Positions 48,716 to 59,800 of a DNA stretch of 64,000 bases are shown here, piece after piece (position 1 is the first letter of the stretch; each line of letters begins with the position of its first letter). Both the position numbers and the translations under genes were made by a program. The notes under the pieces are model-generated. The model saw only the letters and a list, made by a program, of their open reading frames with translations, ran no database searches and was not told the origin of the DNA. Origin of the DNA: Helicobacter cetorum (GTDB taxonomy: Bacteria; Campylobacterota; Campylobacteria; Campylobacterales; DZAY01); NCBI GenBank assembly GCA_022729735.1, contig DZAY01000005.1, positions 1 to 64,000 of the forward strand. The letters are read 5' to 3'.

Positions 48716-49513
48716 ATGAAAACATTTGCAGTAATTGGAAATCCAATTTCTCACTCTCTCTCTCCACAAATGCAAAATTATGCAATTTCAAAATTAAAAA
48801 TTGAAGCTATGTATCTTAGATATTTGTTAGAAGATGGGAATAGATTAAAAGAAAAGTTTTTAAAGCTTAAATTAGATGGAGCAAATATTACACTTCCATA
48901 TAAAGAGTTTGCATATAATTTAGTTGATGAGGTTAGAGGCGATGCAATTGGAATGAAATCTGTAAATACAGTAGTTTTAGAAGATGGCAGATTAATTGGC
49001 TACAATAGTGATGGCTTTGGATTTATGAAATCTATTGAAGAGTTTGAAGCAAAAAATATACTGCTACTTGGTGCAGGTGGCACGGCAAGGAGTATTGCTT
49101 ATATCTTAAAATCAAATGAAATTGATGTAACTATTTTAAATCGCTCAAAAGAGCGATTAAGCTATTTTAAAGAATTTAAAGTTGCAACTTTTGAAGATTT
49201 TAACAGTTTTGAAGATTTTGATTTAGTTGTAAATAGCACTTCAGCAGGGCTTAAAGATAGCTACCTTCCAGCTCCAATTGATATATTAAATAGAGTTTTT
49301 GAAAGAGGTGCTAATGCTTTTGATGTAATTTATGGCAAAAAAACCCCATTTTTAGAGTTAGCAACAGCTCATAATAGAAAAATTAAAGATGGAGCTTCTA
49401 TGTTAATTTATCAAGGAGCTATGTCTCTTAATCTATTTTTAAATTCACAATTTAGTGTTGAGGAGATTGCAAAACTGCTAAGAGATGGACTTTCTAAAGA
49501 AGCCCTGCTTTGA
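48716..49513 (+). CDS. aroE: Shikimate dehydrogenase
   Basis: FAVIGNPISHSLSPQMQNYAI...GANITLPYKE...LLLGAGGTARSI...VNSTSAGL...ASMLIYQGAMSLNLF. Confidence 0.96.
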   Translation: MKTFAVIGNPISHSLSPQMQNYAISKLKIEAMYLRYLLEDGNRLKEKFLKLKLDGANITLPYKEFAYNLVDEVRGDAIGMKSVNTVVLEDGRLIGYNSDGFGFMKSIEEFEAKNILLLGAGGTARSIAYILKSNEIDVTILNRSKERLSYFKEFKVATFEDFNSFEDFDLVVNSTSAGLKDSYLPAPIDILNRVFERGANAFDVIYGKKTPFLELATAHNRKIKDGASMLIYQGAMSLNLFLNSQFSVEEIAKLLRDGLSKEALL

Positions 49514-50265
49514 GCTATAATCCAGATATTTTAAATTATAAACCAATTTTAAAATTAGATGAGATTGAAATTTTAGAAGATATAAATAGTCAAATCTCTT
49601 TGAAAAAATTTTTATCAAATAAAAATTTAGTAGAAAAATTTGGTTTTGATTTTATATATACAAGTGCAAAAATAGAAGGTAATACTTACTCTAAAGCTGA
49701 TGCAATTACACTTTTAGATTATGGACGAACTGCTGGAGGAAAAAGCTTTAGCGATGCAAAAATGTTAATAAATTTAAATAAAGCTTTTAAATTTATTTTA
49801 CATGGTGATTGTGAAATTAATAAATTAAAACTTAGACAAATTCATACTATTTTAGCTGATGAGCTTATAGATGATATAGATTTAGGTTCTGTACGAAAAA
49901 GAGGAGTTTTGATTAAAGGTAGTAATTACACTCCTTTAGCTGATTTTATTACTTTAGAGAGTGAGCTTGATAGATTAATCTCTATTTATAAAACTATTCA
50001 AAATCCATTTGATAAAGCTTTGTATCTTCATAATAATCTTGCTTATTTACAATATTTTATCGATGTAAATAAACGAACTGCAAGAGTGGTTTTGAATTTA
50101 TCGTTAAAATGTGATGATAAAATGATTTTAATACCAGATGAAGAAAAAATAGAGTTATATATTGATGGCATTTTAGACTATTATGAGAGTGGAAATAGTC
50201 AAAAATCAAAAGAGTTTTTTATTATAAGTTATCAAAAAGTTGCAAATCTTGCAAAAGGTTTTTAG
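49510..50265 (+). CDS. Fic-like protein with divergent catalytic motif
   Basis: N-terminal TSAKIEGN (S/TxxxE(G/N) inhibitory motif) and QYFIDVNKRTAR in the position of HxFxDGNKRTAR. Confidence 0.75.
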   Translation: MSYNPDILNYKPILKLDEIEILEDINSQISLKKFLSNKNLVEKFGFDFIYTSAKIEGNTYSKADAITLLDYGRTAGGKSFSDAKMLINLNKAFKFILHGDCEINKLKLRQIHTILADELIDDIDLGSVRKRGVLIKGSNYTPLADFITLESELDRLISIYKTIQNPFDKALYLHNNLAYLQYFIDVNKRTARVVLNLSLKCDDKMILIPDEEKIELYIDGILDYYESGNSQKSKEFFIISYQKVANLAKGF

Positions 50266-50823
50266 ATGATAGATTTAATTGCTATAAAATTAATTGAAGC
50301 ATTAGGTGGTTTTTTATTTGAAAATTATATAAATAAAATGGCTGAAATATCATTAGAAAATGCTCCAAGTTGGTATGAAAATGTGGTTGATGAGAGTAAA
50401 ATATATGTTTTTTATGCAGAGTCTGGAGGAGTTGATATAATTCCAAAAGCAAAAAACAGAACAAGAGAACTTATGATAGAAAAGATTGATAATATAATTG
50501 AGATAGTTATATATGATAATTTTAGAGATATTCAAAGTGGAGCTGAAAATAGATTAATTCAAGAGTGGAAAGTTGATAATAATTTACCTATTTTTGTAGA
50601 TAAATCTATAACTTATGACAAGATAGAGCAAGTTGGAGCAAGAGAAGAAGGTTTTTTTACAAAAAAAAGAGATGCAATGGTATTTATTAGAGCATATATT
50701 CCCAAAAAAGTAGTTTTTGAATATCAAAAAGAGAGAATTATAAATTTAAAAAATGGGTTATTAAAAGAAAAATCAGATAGTGCATTTGATGAGTTAGAAG
50801 ATGAAATAAAAGAGTTTGAATAA
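50266..50823 (+). CDS. Hypothetical protein (weak LPP20-like resemblance)
   Basis: 185 aa ORF starting at the base after the Fic-like stop codon. Confidence 0.55.
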   Translation: MIDLIAIKLIEALGGFLFENYINKMAEISLENAPSWYENVVDESKIYVFYAESGGVDIIPKAKNRTRELMIEKIDNIIEIVIYDNFRDIQSGAENRLIQEWKVDNNLPIFVDKSITYDKIEQVGAREEGFFTKKRDAMVFIRAYIPKKVVFEYQKERIINLKNGLLKEKSDSAFDELEDEIKEFE

Positions 50824-50826
50824 AAA

Positions 50827-53430
50827 TTATTTTTCTAATTTCAAAATTTCTACAATATCTCTATCAATTTCCAATAAATCAAATGTATTAATATCAATTA
50901 ATAGTTTATTAAATAGCTCTTGTAGTGATTTATTATCTTTAATTAAACTCTCTATTTCTGCTGAAACATTTATATAATCATCAAATTCAGAACTTTCTCG
51001 TAAAAGTCTTAATTTTTGAATTAGAGGTTGTATCTTTTCTATGTCTTGAGCAGTTATTTCAACTTTTTCTAAAATTTTTATATCATCTTTTTGATATTTG
51101 AGATATTTTTTTAACTCATTTAAAATATCATCTAATTTTGATGGTTTGGAGATATAACCATCAAATTTCAAAAGACTATTTTTTATATCAATTACAGAAG
51201 CAGTCAGTGCGATAATTGGCACATCTAAAAACTCTTTTATCTTTTCTGTGGCTTCATAACCATCCATAACAGGCATTCTAATATCCATAAGTATCAATTC
51301 TGGTAAAAACTCTCTTGCTTTAGCAATAGCATCAGCTCCATCAACAGCTTCTAATGTTTGAATATTAAACATTTTTAAAGTATCTACAAATATTTCTCTA
51401 TTAAAATCAATATCATCAACAACCAATACTTTTTGATTTAAAAACTTAATATAATCTTTAGATTTGGAATTATTCTCTTTTACCTCATCATCTCGCTTTT
51501 TTACTTCTTTAATATCTTTTAGCACAATTGTAAATACAGAACCTTCTCCGATTTTACTCTCAACATATATTTCACCATTCATAATAGATAATAGTTTTTT
51601 GGTAATGGCAAGTCCCAATCCAGTGCCTTCATACTTTCTACTATTTTTATTCTCTTTTTGCACAAAGACATCAAATATTGAAACTTTATCACTATCTAAA
51701 ATTCCAATTCCACTATCTGCAACTTTAATTACCAAATTTGTTTCATCAAACAAAGCTACAACATTTATAAATCCACTCTCTGTAAATTTAACACCATTTC
51801 CTATTATATTTATTAAAATTTGTCTCAATCTACTCTCATCTAATAGTAAATATTTAGGAATTGAATCATCAATATTTATATCAAATTTAATCCCTTTTTG
51901 CCCACATTTATAATCAAAAATTGTTTTTAAATCAAATATTAAATTTCTTATATCCACACTATGTAAATTCAGTGTAAGTTTTCCTGTATCAAGTTTGGAA
52001 AAATCTAAAATATCATTTATTAAATTCAAAAGATTTTTAGAGCTAATTTGAATAGACTCTACATAATTTTTTTGTATTTGAGATAACTCACCTTTTGATA
52101 ATAGTTCGCTAAATCCTATGATTGCATTCATTGGAGTTTTTATCTCATGAGTTAAATTTGTAAAAAATTGAGATTTAATTAAATTTGCTTTTTCTGCTTC
52201 TTCTTTGGCATATTTAAGAGCTTCTTGAGTTAATTTTATATCAGTAATATCTTGATTTGTTCCAACAACTCTAACCTTTTCTTCACTCTCTACCAATCTA
52301 CCTTTGGCTTGTATATATTTTATTTCACCATTTATTACTATTTTAAACTCAAAATTACAACTTTCACAACCATCAGTTTCTATTTTTTTCAATAAATCTA
52401 ATACATATCGCTTATCATCTTTATGCACTTTTTCTAAAAATTCACTTAATGAGTAAAAACTTTTCTCTTCTAAGTTGTATATTCTTCTCATCTCTTCAGA
52501 AATTTTAATCTGATTTCCATCCAAAGTAGATTCAAAACTTCCAAAATGTGCTATTTTTTGAGCCTCTTCAAGTGAGTTTTTTGTCTCTTCTATTACTTGA
52601 TGGCTCATTTTTTCATCTGTAATATCATACATTATCCAAACAACACCACCATTTAAATTATTACTATCAAGAGCTTTCCCAAAAATTCTAACCCAAAGAA
52701 CTTTTGCACTTTTTGTTTTGAGCTGATAATCAATTTCTACACAATCACCATTGATTAATTTATCATAATAGTTTTTAAAAAAGTTTCCAAAATGGTAACT
52801 ATCTAAATGTATAAGCTCCACACTATTTCCAATAATCTCACTTTCACTATACTCAAATGTATCCAAAAATTTTTGATTTACTTTAGAAAAAAATCTTCCA
52901 TTAATCAAAAATATGATTGACATTTGTGTATTATTAAAAATTGCTTCAAGCTCTGTATTTTTATGTTGTAACTCTACATCTTTATGTTTTAACTCTGTAA
53001 TATCTGTAAAAATTGATAAAATCACCTCTTTAGAGTGATAATAAAATCGCATTGCTGTTAAAACTGCCCACTTATCTGTTTCTCCACCCATACTTTTTAC
53101 TCGTAAAGGATAATTTACAATATATTTCTTATCTCTGATACTATCAAATATATCTTTTCTTGCTTTTGCATCTTCATAAAAATCTTTTGTGCAGTAGTTT
53201 GAAAGCTCTGTTTTGTTTGTATTTACTATATTAAAAAATCTTTTAGCTGGTCCATTTGCTTTTATAAAAGTTCCACTTTCCAAATCTGTAATTACAACAG
53301 GGAGAGGATTTATTTCAAAAAGCAGTCTAAAGTTATCAATATCTCTTTTATATTTAACTCTCTCAAAATAGATATATAATCCCACAAAAAATATATTTAG
53401 TGCTATTGAGAAAGCTAAAACAATATCCAT
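50827..53430 (-). CDS. Hybrid sensor histidine kinase (multiple PAS, HisKA, HATPase, REC)
   Basis: FFTNLTHEIKTPMNAIIGFSELL; VADSGIGI; GTGLGLAITKKLL; REC VLVVDDIDFNREIF...LILMDIRMPVMDGYEA. Confidence 0.93.
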   Translation of the reverse strand: MDIVLAFSIALNIFFVGLYIYFERVKYKRDIDNFRLLFEINPLPVVITDLESGTFIKANGPAKRFFNIVNTNKTELSNYCTKDFYEDAKARKDIFDSIRDKKYIVNYPLRVKSMGGETDKWAVLTAMRFYYHSKEVILSIFTDITELKHKDVELQHKNTELEAIFNNTQMSIIFLINGRFFSKVNQKFLDTFEYSESEIIGNSVELIHLDSYHFGNFFKNYYDKLINGDCVEIDYQLKTKSAKVLWVRIFGKALDSNNLNGGVVWIMYDITDEKMSHQVIEETKNSLEEAQKIAHFGSFESTLDGNQIKISEEMRRIYNLEEKSFYSLSEFLEKVHKDDKRYVLDLLKKIETDGCESCNFEFKIVINGEIKYIQAKGRLVESEEKVRVVGTNQDITDIKLTQEALKYAKEEAEKANLIKSQFFTNLTHEIKTPMNAIIGFSELLSKGELSQIQKNYVESIQISSKNLLNLINDILDFSKLDTGKLTLNLHSVDIRNLIFDLKTIFDYKCGQKGIKFDINIDDSIPKYLLLDESRLRQILINIIGNGVKFTESGFINVVALFDETNLVIKVADSGIGILDSDKVSIFDVFVQKENKNSRKYEGTGLGLAITKKLLSIMNGEIYVESKIGEGSVFTIVLKDIKEVKKRDDEVKENNSKSKDYIKFLNQKVLVVDDIDFNREIFVDTLKMFNIQTLEAVDGADAIAKAREFLPELILMDIRMPVMDGYEATEKIKEFLDVPIIALTASVIDIKNSLLKFDGYISKPSKLDDILNELKKYLKYQKDDIKILEKVEITAQDIEKIQPLIQKLRLLRESSEFDDYINVSAEIESLIKDNKSLQELFNKLLIDINTFDLLEIDRDIVEILKLEK

Positions 53431-53432
53431 AA

Positions 53433-54101
53433 CTACTCCTTGTATGCTATTTTGTCCTCTATATTGGCTTCTTTAAAACCTTTTAATCTCAATCTACAAC
53501 TATCACAAACTCCACAAGCCTTATCTTCATCTAAATAACAACTCCAAGTTAGCTCTAATGGAACTCTTAATTTTATCGCTTCTTTGACTATATCTCTCTT
53601 TTTTAGATTAATTAAAGGTGTAGCAATTTTAAGTTTTGTAGCATATTTTGTTCCAATATTTATGGACTTTTCAAAACTATTTATAAACTCTGCTCTACAA
53701 TCAGGATAACCACTACTATCTTCTTCAACAACTCCAATAAAAATTGCTTCAGCTTTTTCTTTTTCAGCAACTGCTGTTGCAATACTTAAAAATATTCCAT
53801 TTCTAAATGGCACATAAGTAACTGGAATAACTCCTTCTATAATTCCATCAGTTGGGACTTCTATATTTATATCGGTCAAAGCAGAATGTCCAATAGCTTT
53901 AAAAAAATCTAAATCTATTTCTATCTTTTTTGCACCAAGAGTATCAGAAATTGCTCTAAAAGCTTCTAACTCTTTTTTCATTGTTCGTTGAAAATAGTTA
54001 AAATGGAGTGTTATTATTTCGTAATTTTGCTCTTTTGCAATATATGCACAAAGAGAACTATCCATTCCACCACTTAATATACAAATTGCTTTTTTTTTCA
54101 T
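53433..54101 (-). CDS. queC: 7-cyano-7-deazaguanine synthase
   Basis: [19 protein letters not shown]...[13 protein letters not shown]...[20 protein letters not shown]. Confidence 0.96.
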   Translation of the reverse strand: MKKKAICILSGGMDSSLCAYIAKEQNYEIITLHFNYFQRTMKKELEAFRAISDTLGAKKIEIDLDFFKAIGHSALTDINIEVPTDGIIEGVIPVTYVPFRNGIFLSIATAVAEKEKAEAIFIGVVEEDSSGYPDCRAEFINSFEKSINIGTKYATKLKIATPLINLKKRDIVKEAIKLRVPLELTWSCYLDEDKACGVCDSCRLRLKGFKEANIEDKIAYKE

Positions 54102-54183
54102 AAATTGTCCTTTCAGCTTGACTTAAAATATTTAAATAACCTTGATTTCGGATAAGAAGTAGAAAGAGGTTATATTAATCAAA

Positions 54184-54855
54184 TTAATTCTCCTCTATAA
54201 CCAATCCTGTAATTGGCTTTATTATTATGCTTTTTTGAGTTCCAGAGCTGTGAGTTAGTGTTATTTTGCAATCAGAAGTGATTAAAGATGATGTGTTATA
54301 AGGATTTGTTGATGTGTTGTTTTTGTATGGTCTGCCAAGTTCATCAAAAAATATTCTTCTACTTTGATTTATTCCTTGGTTATTGGTGCAAGATGAAGAA
54401 AATTTTATATCTGTAATACCAAAATTGTATAGTTGCATTCTTTTATTAACTCTATCATCATCAATAGATAATATACCACTTTGACCACCACTTAAATATT
54501 TATCTCTATTTTGAGAATCTTTAGGATTTAAAATATCAATTGCTATATTATCTCCTATATTTACATCTCCATCTTGATTTAAACTATCTTGATATATAGA
54601 AAAAGCCCAAACATCTGTCACATCAACACTTCTATTAAAATTTAACTGCCATCTATCCTTAAACCATTCTGGATTATTTTTATCATACATATCTTGAGAT
54701 AGTGCTAAATGCTGTGTGTATCTTAAATAATATACAACCTCATCAACTGCTTCTTGTAACTCATCTCCATCAAATTTAAATGAAATAAAACTTGCTAAAA
54801 TACCTCCAATAATAATTACAAATATTAACTCTATCATTGTAAATGCTTTTTTCAT
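54184..54855 (-). CDS. Type IV prepilin-like / pseudopilin
   Basis: N-terminus KKAFTMIELIFVIIIGGILASF. Confidence 0.85.
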   Translation of the reverse strand: MKKAFTMIELIFVIIIGGILASFISFKFDGDELQEAVDEVVYYLRYTQHLALSQDMYDKNNPEWFKDRWQLNFNRSVDVTDVWAFSIYQDSLNQDGDVNIGDNIAIDILNPKDSQNRDKYLSGGQSGILSIDDDRVNKRMQLYNFGITDIKFSSSCTNNQGINQSRRIFFDELGRPYKNNTSTNPYNTSSLITSDCKITLTHSSGTQKSIIIKPITGLVIEEN

Positions 54856-55253
54856 GGTTTTTGCACCGTTCTTCTATGAAATCTAATTGGCTCATTAGTT
54901 ATACACTCTCTTGTAGTAACTATTACATCAATAACTGCCGTCCCATTTGTCTCTGGAGTATCACCAATATATTGATAAGTTATATTTATATCAAATACAT
55001 CACTTACATTTATATCTGAAAAAGTTAAATTTTCAGTTGAATAATTATGCTCACTCATTCTAAAAATTGCATATTCTGTGGCACTTCTTGCTAATAGTTC
55101 TGCTTGTGTTCTTAAATATGTGTCTTGTGTTTGCTTTGTGATAATTGATGAGATAGTCATAATATATGTGCCAAATAGAGCAATTACAACCATAATAATA
55201 ATTGCCAAAAGTATTCCAAAACTTTTTCTCAAAATATTGCCCTCTCTTTGCAA
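54852..55253 (-). CDS. PilX/MshP-like minor pilin-associated protein
   Basis: N-terminal hydrophobic helix KSFGILLAIIIMVVIALFGTYIMTI, no canonical prepilin site; between pilin genes. Confidence 0.6.
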   Translation of the reverse strand: MQREGNILRKSFGILLAIIIMVVIALFGTYIMTISSIITKQTQDTYLRTQAELLARSATEYAIFRMSEHNYSTENLTFSDINVSDVFDINITYQYIGDTPETNGTAVIDVIVTTRECITNEPIRFHRRTVQKP

Positions 55254-56176
55254 ACAGTAGCATTTATATCTTCATACTCTGGCAAACAGTGGTTTATACA
55301 GACTCTAATTCTCATAACTCCACTCTCTTGAATAAATCTAAATGATTCCACATTTGTGGCTAAAGGCTCTTGTTTTGTATTTATATCACTATATTTTTCT
55401 CCATTCCACGGACGATAGTCATAATAAAGAGTTAAATTGTAATCGTTGTCATTATTTGGATTGATATTTTTATCCATTCGCAGAGCATAAGCACTATCAA
55501 CTAAATAGTATTGTTCAAAAAGTGCTGTATCTTCTAAGTTTTTACTTCTATCAATATTGAAATTATCATTATTAATTACTGTAATATCAAAAATTCCTGT
55601 TGCATTATTATCAAATTTATAACCAAAACCAGCAATTAAATCATTTCCAAAGTAGTAACCTCTATAATCTTTATCTGTAAATACAAGAGCCACTTTTTTG
55701 TTTGTAAAAACATCAATATCATTAAATATTGCTCCATCTATATCTTGCACAACTGATAGATTTGTATCTGGTGAATAAATAGTATGAAATTTAAAAACAG
55801 TATCATATATAGATGAGTTCATATTTATATATCCACTCCACCCAAGAGTAACAGTTACTCCATCATTTGATATACCTCTTTGAGACTCATAAGCTATCCC
55901 TATCCACTCAAGTGTATCGTAAGTATCATCAACAGCTTCAATAGATTTATAATTTGCTCCATTTATTGAGCCAACTACACTATTTTTTATTCTATATTGC
56001 AATCTACTTGCTATCTGTTCGGTTATAACTTTTGTTTGAAACTCAAGCTCATTTGTGATTTTTGAAGTTAAATATTTTTCATAAATTCCAATTACAATAT
56101 TAAAAGATATTGCACTAACTATTCCCAATACTACAATTACAAATATCATCTCTAAGAGTGAAAAAGCTTTTCTCAT
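55229..56176 (-). CDS. Type IV prepilin-like protein (MshO-like position)
   Basis: N-terminus RKAFSLLEMIFVIVVLGIVSAI; 315 aa. Confidence 0.85.
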   Translation of the reverse strand: MRKAFSLLEMIFVIVVLGIVSAISFNIVIGIYEKYLTSKITNELEFQTKVITEQIASRLQYRIKNSVVGSINGANYKSIEAVDDTYDTLEWIGIAYESQRGISNDGVTVTLGWSGYINMNSSIYDTVFKFHTIYSPDTNLSVVQDIDGAIFNDIDVFTNKKVALVFTDKDYRGYYFGNDLIAGFGYKFDNNATGIFDITVINNDNFNIDRSKNLEDTALFEQYYLVDSAYALRMDKNINPNNDNDYNLTLYYDYRPWNGEKYSDINTKQEPLATNVESFRFIQESGVMRIRVCINHCLPEYEDINATVCKERAIF

Positions 56177-56832
56177 TGCACTTTCCTAATCTCAACTACT
56201 CCAATATTTCCTGCTACATAGTTTAGCTCTGCTATTAGCTCTTTTTTACAATCATAAGATTTAATGCTAATTTGCTTTAAATTTGTTGAAACACTGCTAT
56301 TTTCATACCAATTAGTTTTATTACTGTCTGTATAGTCATCTTTTATATATTTAACTGTTACATTTATATCATATCCATTTAACTCTTCACCATAACCATT
56401 AAATGAGCTTATACTTGTTTTTGGTGCAGTTGGAATTAATATTGGTATTGGAGATAAATTTGGTGGTGTTGGATTATTTACAGCTTGAGCTACTGTGCAA
56501 GTTCTAAATAAACTTTCACCAATTCCAGCTACATTTTCAAATATACTTCTCTCTCCTAAAGTAGCATTAATATCACTATTTAACATATTTTGACATGTTG
56601 AGTTAATAACAGTTAATATTTTATTTACATTTTCATTTTTATTTTCATCATCCCATGGAAATGATAATATTATATTCATTAAAGCTATTGAGTGAAATAT
56701 TGCTTGTTGCTTGATAGCTTCTTCATCACTTTTATTTGCTTCTGTCATAAGAAATGGAATTGTTAGCATAGATATAGATATTATAACTATGCTAAATACA
56801 AGTTCAATTAGTGAAAAAGCTCTTTTTACCAT
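56173..56832 (-). CDS. Type IV prepilin-like protein (MshD-like position)
   Basis: N-terminus VKRAFSLIELVFSIVIISISML. Confidence 0.85.
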   Translation of the reverse strand: MVKRAFSLIELVFSIVIISISMLTIPFLMTEANKSDEEAIKQQAIFHSIALMNIILSFPWDDENKNENVNKILTVINSTCQNMLNSDINATLGERSIFENVAGIGESLFRTCTVAQAVNNPTPPNLSPIPILIPTAPKTSISSFNGYGEELNGYDINVTVKYIKDDYTDSNKTNWYENSSVSTNLKQISIKSYDCKKELIAELNYVAGNIGVVEIRKVQ

Positions 56833-59800
56833 TGCATTCTAATAGATGAATTTACATCTTGTTTTTTTACTTTAACAGTATCATCTACAGTTTTACCACT
56901 TCCACCCCAATCATTAGTTAGACTACTGATAAACTCCAATGAGAATGTTGGATGATTTAGTGGAGATTGTGAAGTAGCAAATTCTATATATGCTCCTCCA
57001 AATTTTGTATAATATAGATACTCTGGTATTGATAAATGGACTATCTCTTTATGTTTTTCATTAGTTCCACTATATGAGAAGTTTCGAGTTATATCACCAT
57101 TATTAAATGGTATCGGAGCTAATGAAGTTCCACTCATATTTTCATTTGGTTTTAGATTAATAGCTTTTACTTCTGAAACACTATCTTTAGAATTTATATA
57201 CCAACCAATATCATTTGGACTAACACTAAATCCACTTATTCCCATTTCAACCTTATTACAAGTTTTGCAATATATTTCAGAGTAAATTTTTGCATCAACA
57301 CTTTTATCATAAATAGTTACATCTTTACCTTTTACTCTACCATAATAGAATGTTGCATTTTTATCTGGATTTGTTGTTACATTTCCTTCTACCAAACTAT
57401 TATCTTTAATTGTAAAGTTAATATCAACTTGAGTTCCATTTATAAACCTTGGCTCAAGTAAAGTATTATAAGCTCTACTATAATTAAATCTATAATCATT
57501 TAAATTAAGTGTTGTTTCACCATCAATAAAGCTTAAATCTTCATTGTTAAAACTTAAATTATCATCTACATGAATTGGATTATCTGGAATATTAAAGATA
57601 TTACTTAATGTAATATTCTCTTCATACAATCCATTTGAGTAGTTTTTGGTTATTTCATTTAGATGGTTTATAGCTTTAATCTTGAGTGATAAGTTTCTAA
57701 CTAATGCACTCATATTTAAATCATTAGAATAGTATGTAAAGTTAGCATCTGAAAAGTTATTATCTAAATATGGTTGATTTATAAATGTAACTTCAAACTG
57801 TTTTGGAGTGAATTTAACCATATTTGAGTTAGCACATATATCACATCCAACTTTTCCTTCACTATCTTTAGCATTACTACAACTATTAGAAACACAATCA
57901 TTTGGTTGGTCTATTTCAGTCCATTTTTTATCAGTAAGATTTAAATCAATATATCCAATATCAGAGTAGTTAAAATCAACCAAAGTTACTGCTGTGCCAT
58001 TTATTGTAAATGGAGAGCCTTTTACAAAATTTCCATTTAAAGAGTTATCTATATCAATTTTATTTGGCATATATTTATTGTAAATAATAGTTAAATTAGT
58101 ATCTCCTTGAATATATCCGTTATCAGAAGCACTAAATTGTAACTCACTATGTGTTAATCCTGCAATATATGAAGACCTTAAAAACAGCATCGTTAAGCTA
58201 TATGGTTTAATTGCAAAGCTATCTAAATTTTCTTCACCTTTTTTATCATCAATAACTTCTGCATCTTGTTTATTAATTAGTGCATCTTCTTCACTAATCA
58301 ATCTCCACTCCAATATAGGCTGAAGATGTTTATAACTTTCATTTATTGCTGGAATAGTAAATGTATATGATGTGTGGTCTTTATTTATAACTTCCCAACT
58401 GCTAAAAGGCACAACTACTGTATTGCCATTTGTTACATCTACTATTTTGACTCTTACTTGATAATTTTTATCTCCAATTGTTTCTGGATTTACCGCAGTT
58501 ATAGTTAAATCAAAAGCTTCTCCAGCAGTTTTTGTTGTAATACTATTATTATGTTCGCCACTTCTAAGAGGATTTAATATATCAAAATCTGTCAAAGTTG
58601 GTGGAACTAACTTTATATCATCACCACTTTCTATCTCTATTCCTTCAAAACTATTTCCACCAATCACATTTTCACTAAAATCTGTTTGATATGTAGCTTT
58701 GAAATCTGTTGTATCTTCGCTTTTTGCTCTTATAGTATATGTGAAAGTCTCTTCACCATATTTATTAAGCGACAGAGAATTAGGAACATTATCACTATTT
58801 ACTAACTCAAATTTATCTTCATCTAATAATATATCAACAATATTTATATTGGTTAAATCATAATCATGTTGATTTTTTATAGTTACACTAACTGTTATTG
58901 TTTCTCCAACTTCAGCTGGATTATCAGTAGTAATATCATTTCCATCTCTATCTTTTAAGTTTGTTGTAAATAGTAAAGGCTCTTTTAGTGCTGAAGTTGC
59001 AACAACTCCTACAAAATATTTATCGCTATTATCTACACTAAAATCAATCTCATTTAATAAAGTAAAGTTTAAAACAATTTTATTATCTGATGCTTCTTCA
59101 AATTTATTTAGATAGCTTTGTGTATCGACTAACATTTTATCATCACCACCACTATTACCACCATAACCAAATATTGTTGTATTTGCATCTTTGAGATTGA
59201 AATTTTTTGTAGAGTTTCGCTCAAATATTCCATTTGTCTCATTTTTTTCACTTCTATTTGCAATACCAACAAATCCATCTTGAATAGCAACATTTCTAAT
59301 TTTTTTGATAGTTGAATTATCTTCATAAGCAACTACCAAAATCCATCCAGCAAATCCACTACTATACTCTATTCCACTTATTGAATAATCTCCTGAACTA
59401 TTTATCTCATTTGTTACATCAAGTGAGCCTTGATAAGCTAAATTATTACTATCTATAACTATATTTGTATTTGGATAAGTTACAGAATTGCTTTTAAAAG
59501 TTATACTGTCTGCTGTTTTATAAAGTATATCATCTCTATAATTACTTAAATATCCATACCAATATAGTCTTGCATACTCTATTTTTGCATTAGTTGGAAT
59601 ATTGCTTATAGAGATAATTCCACTTGTTCCACTAAATACTTTATAATCTCCTTGTAAATTTTTTGAAAAAATAGTATCAAATGGTTTTGGTTTAGCCATC
59701 AATCCTATATTTATAGTTTTAAAATCATCTTTTTTAGCTGATGGTATAAATGAAACATCTGAAGTTAGTTTTACATAATTTGTTATATTACTACCAATCT

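Noticed and set aside
49139-49160. Hairpin AATCGCTC-AAAA-GAGCGATT
   Set aside because: Lies inside the aroE coding sequence with no T-tract; unlikely to be a terminator.
54100-54183. Possible preQ1 riboswitch upstream of queC
   Set aside because: Only a 7-bp inverted repeat (ATAACCT...AGGTTAT, 54136-54173) with a long loop is visible; no recognisable preQ1 aptamer motif.
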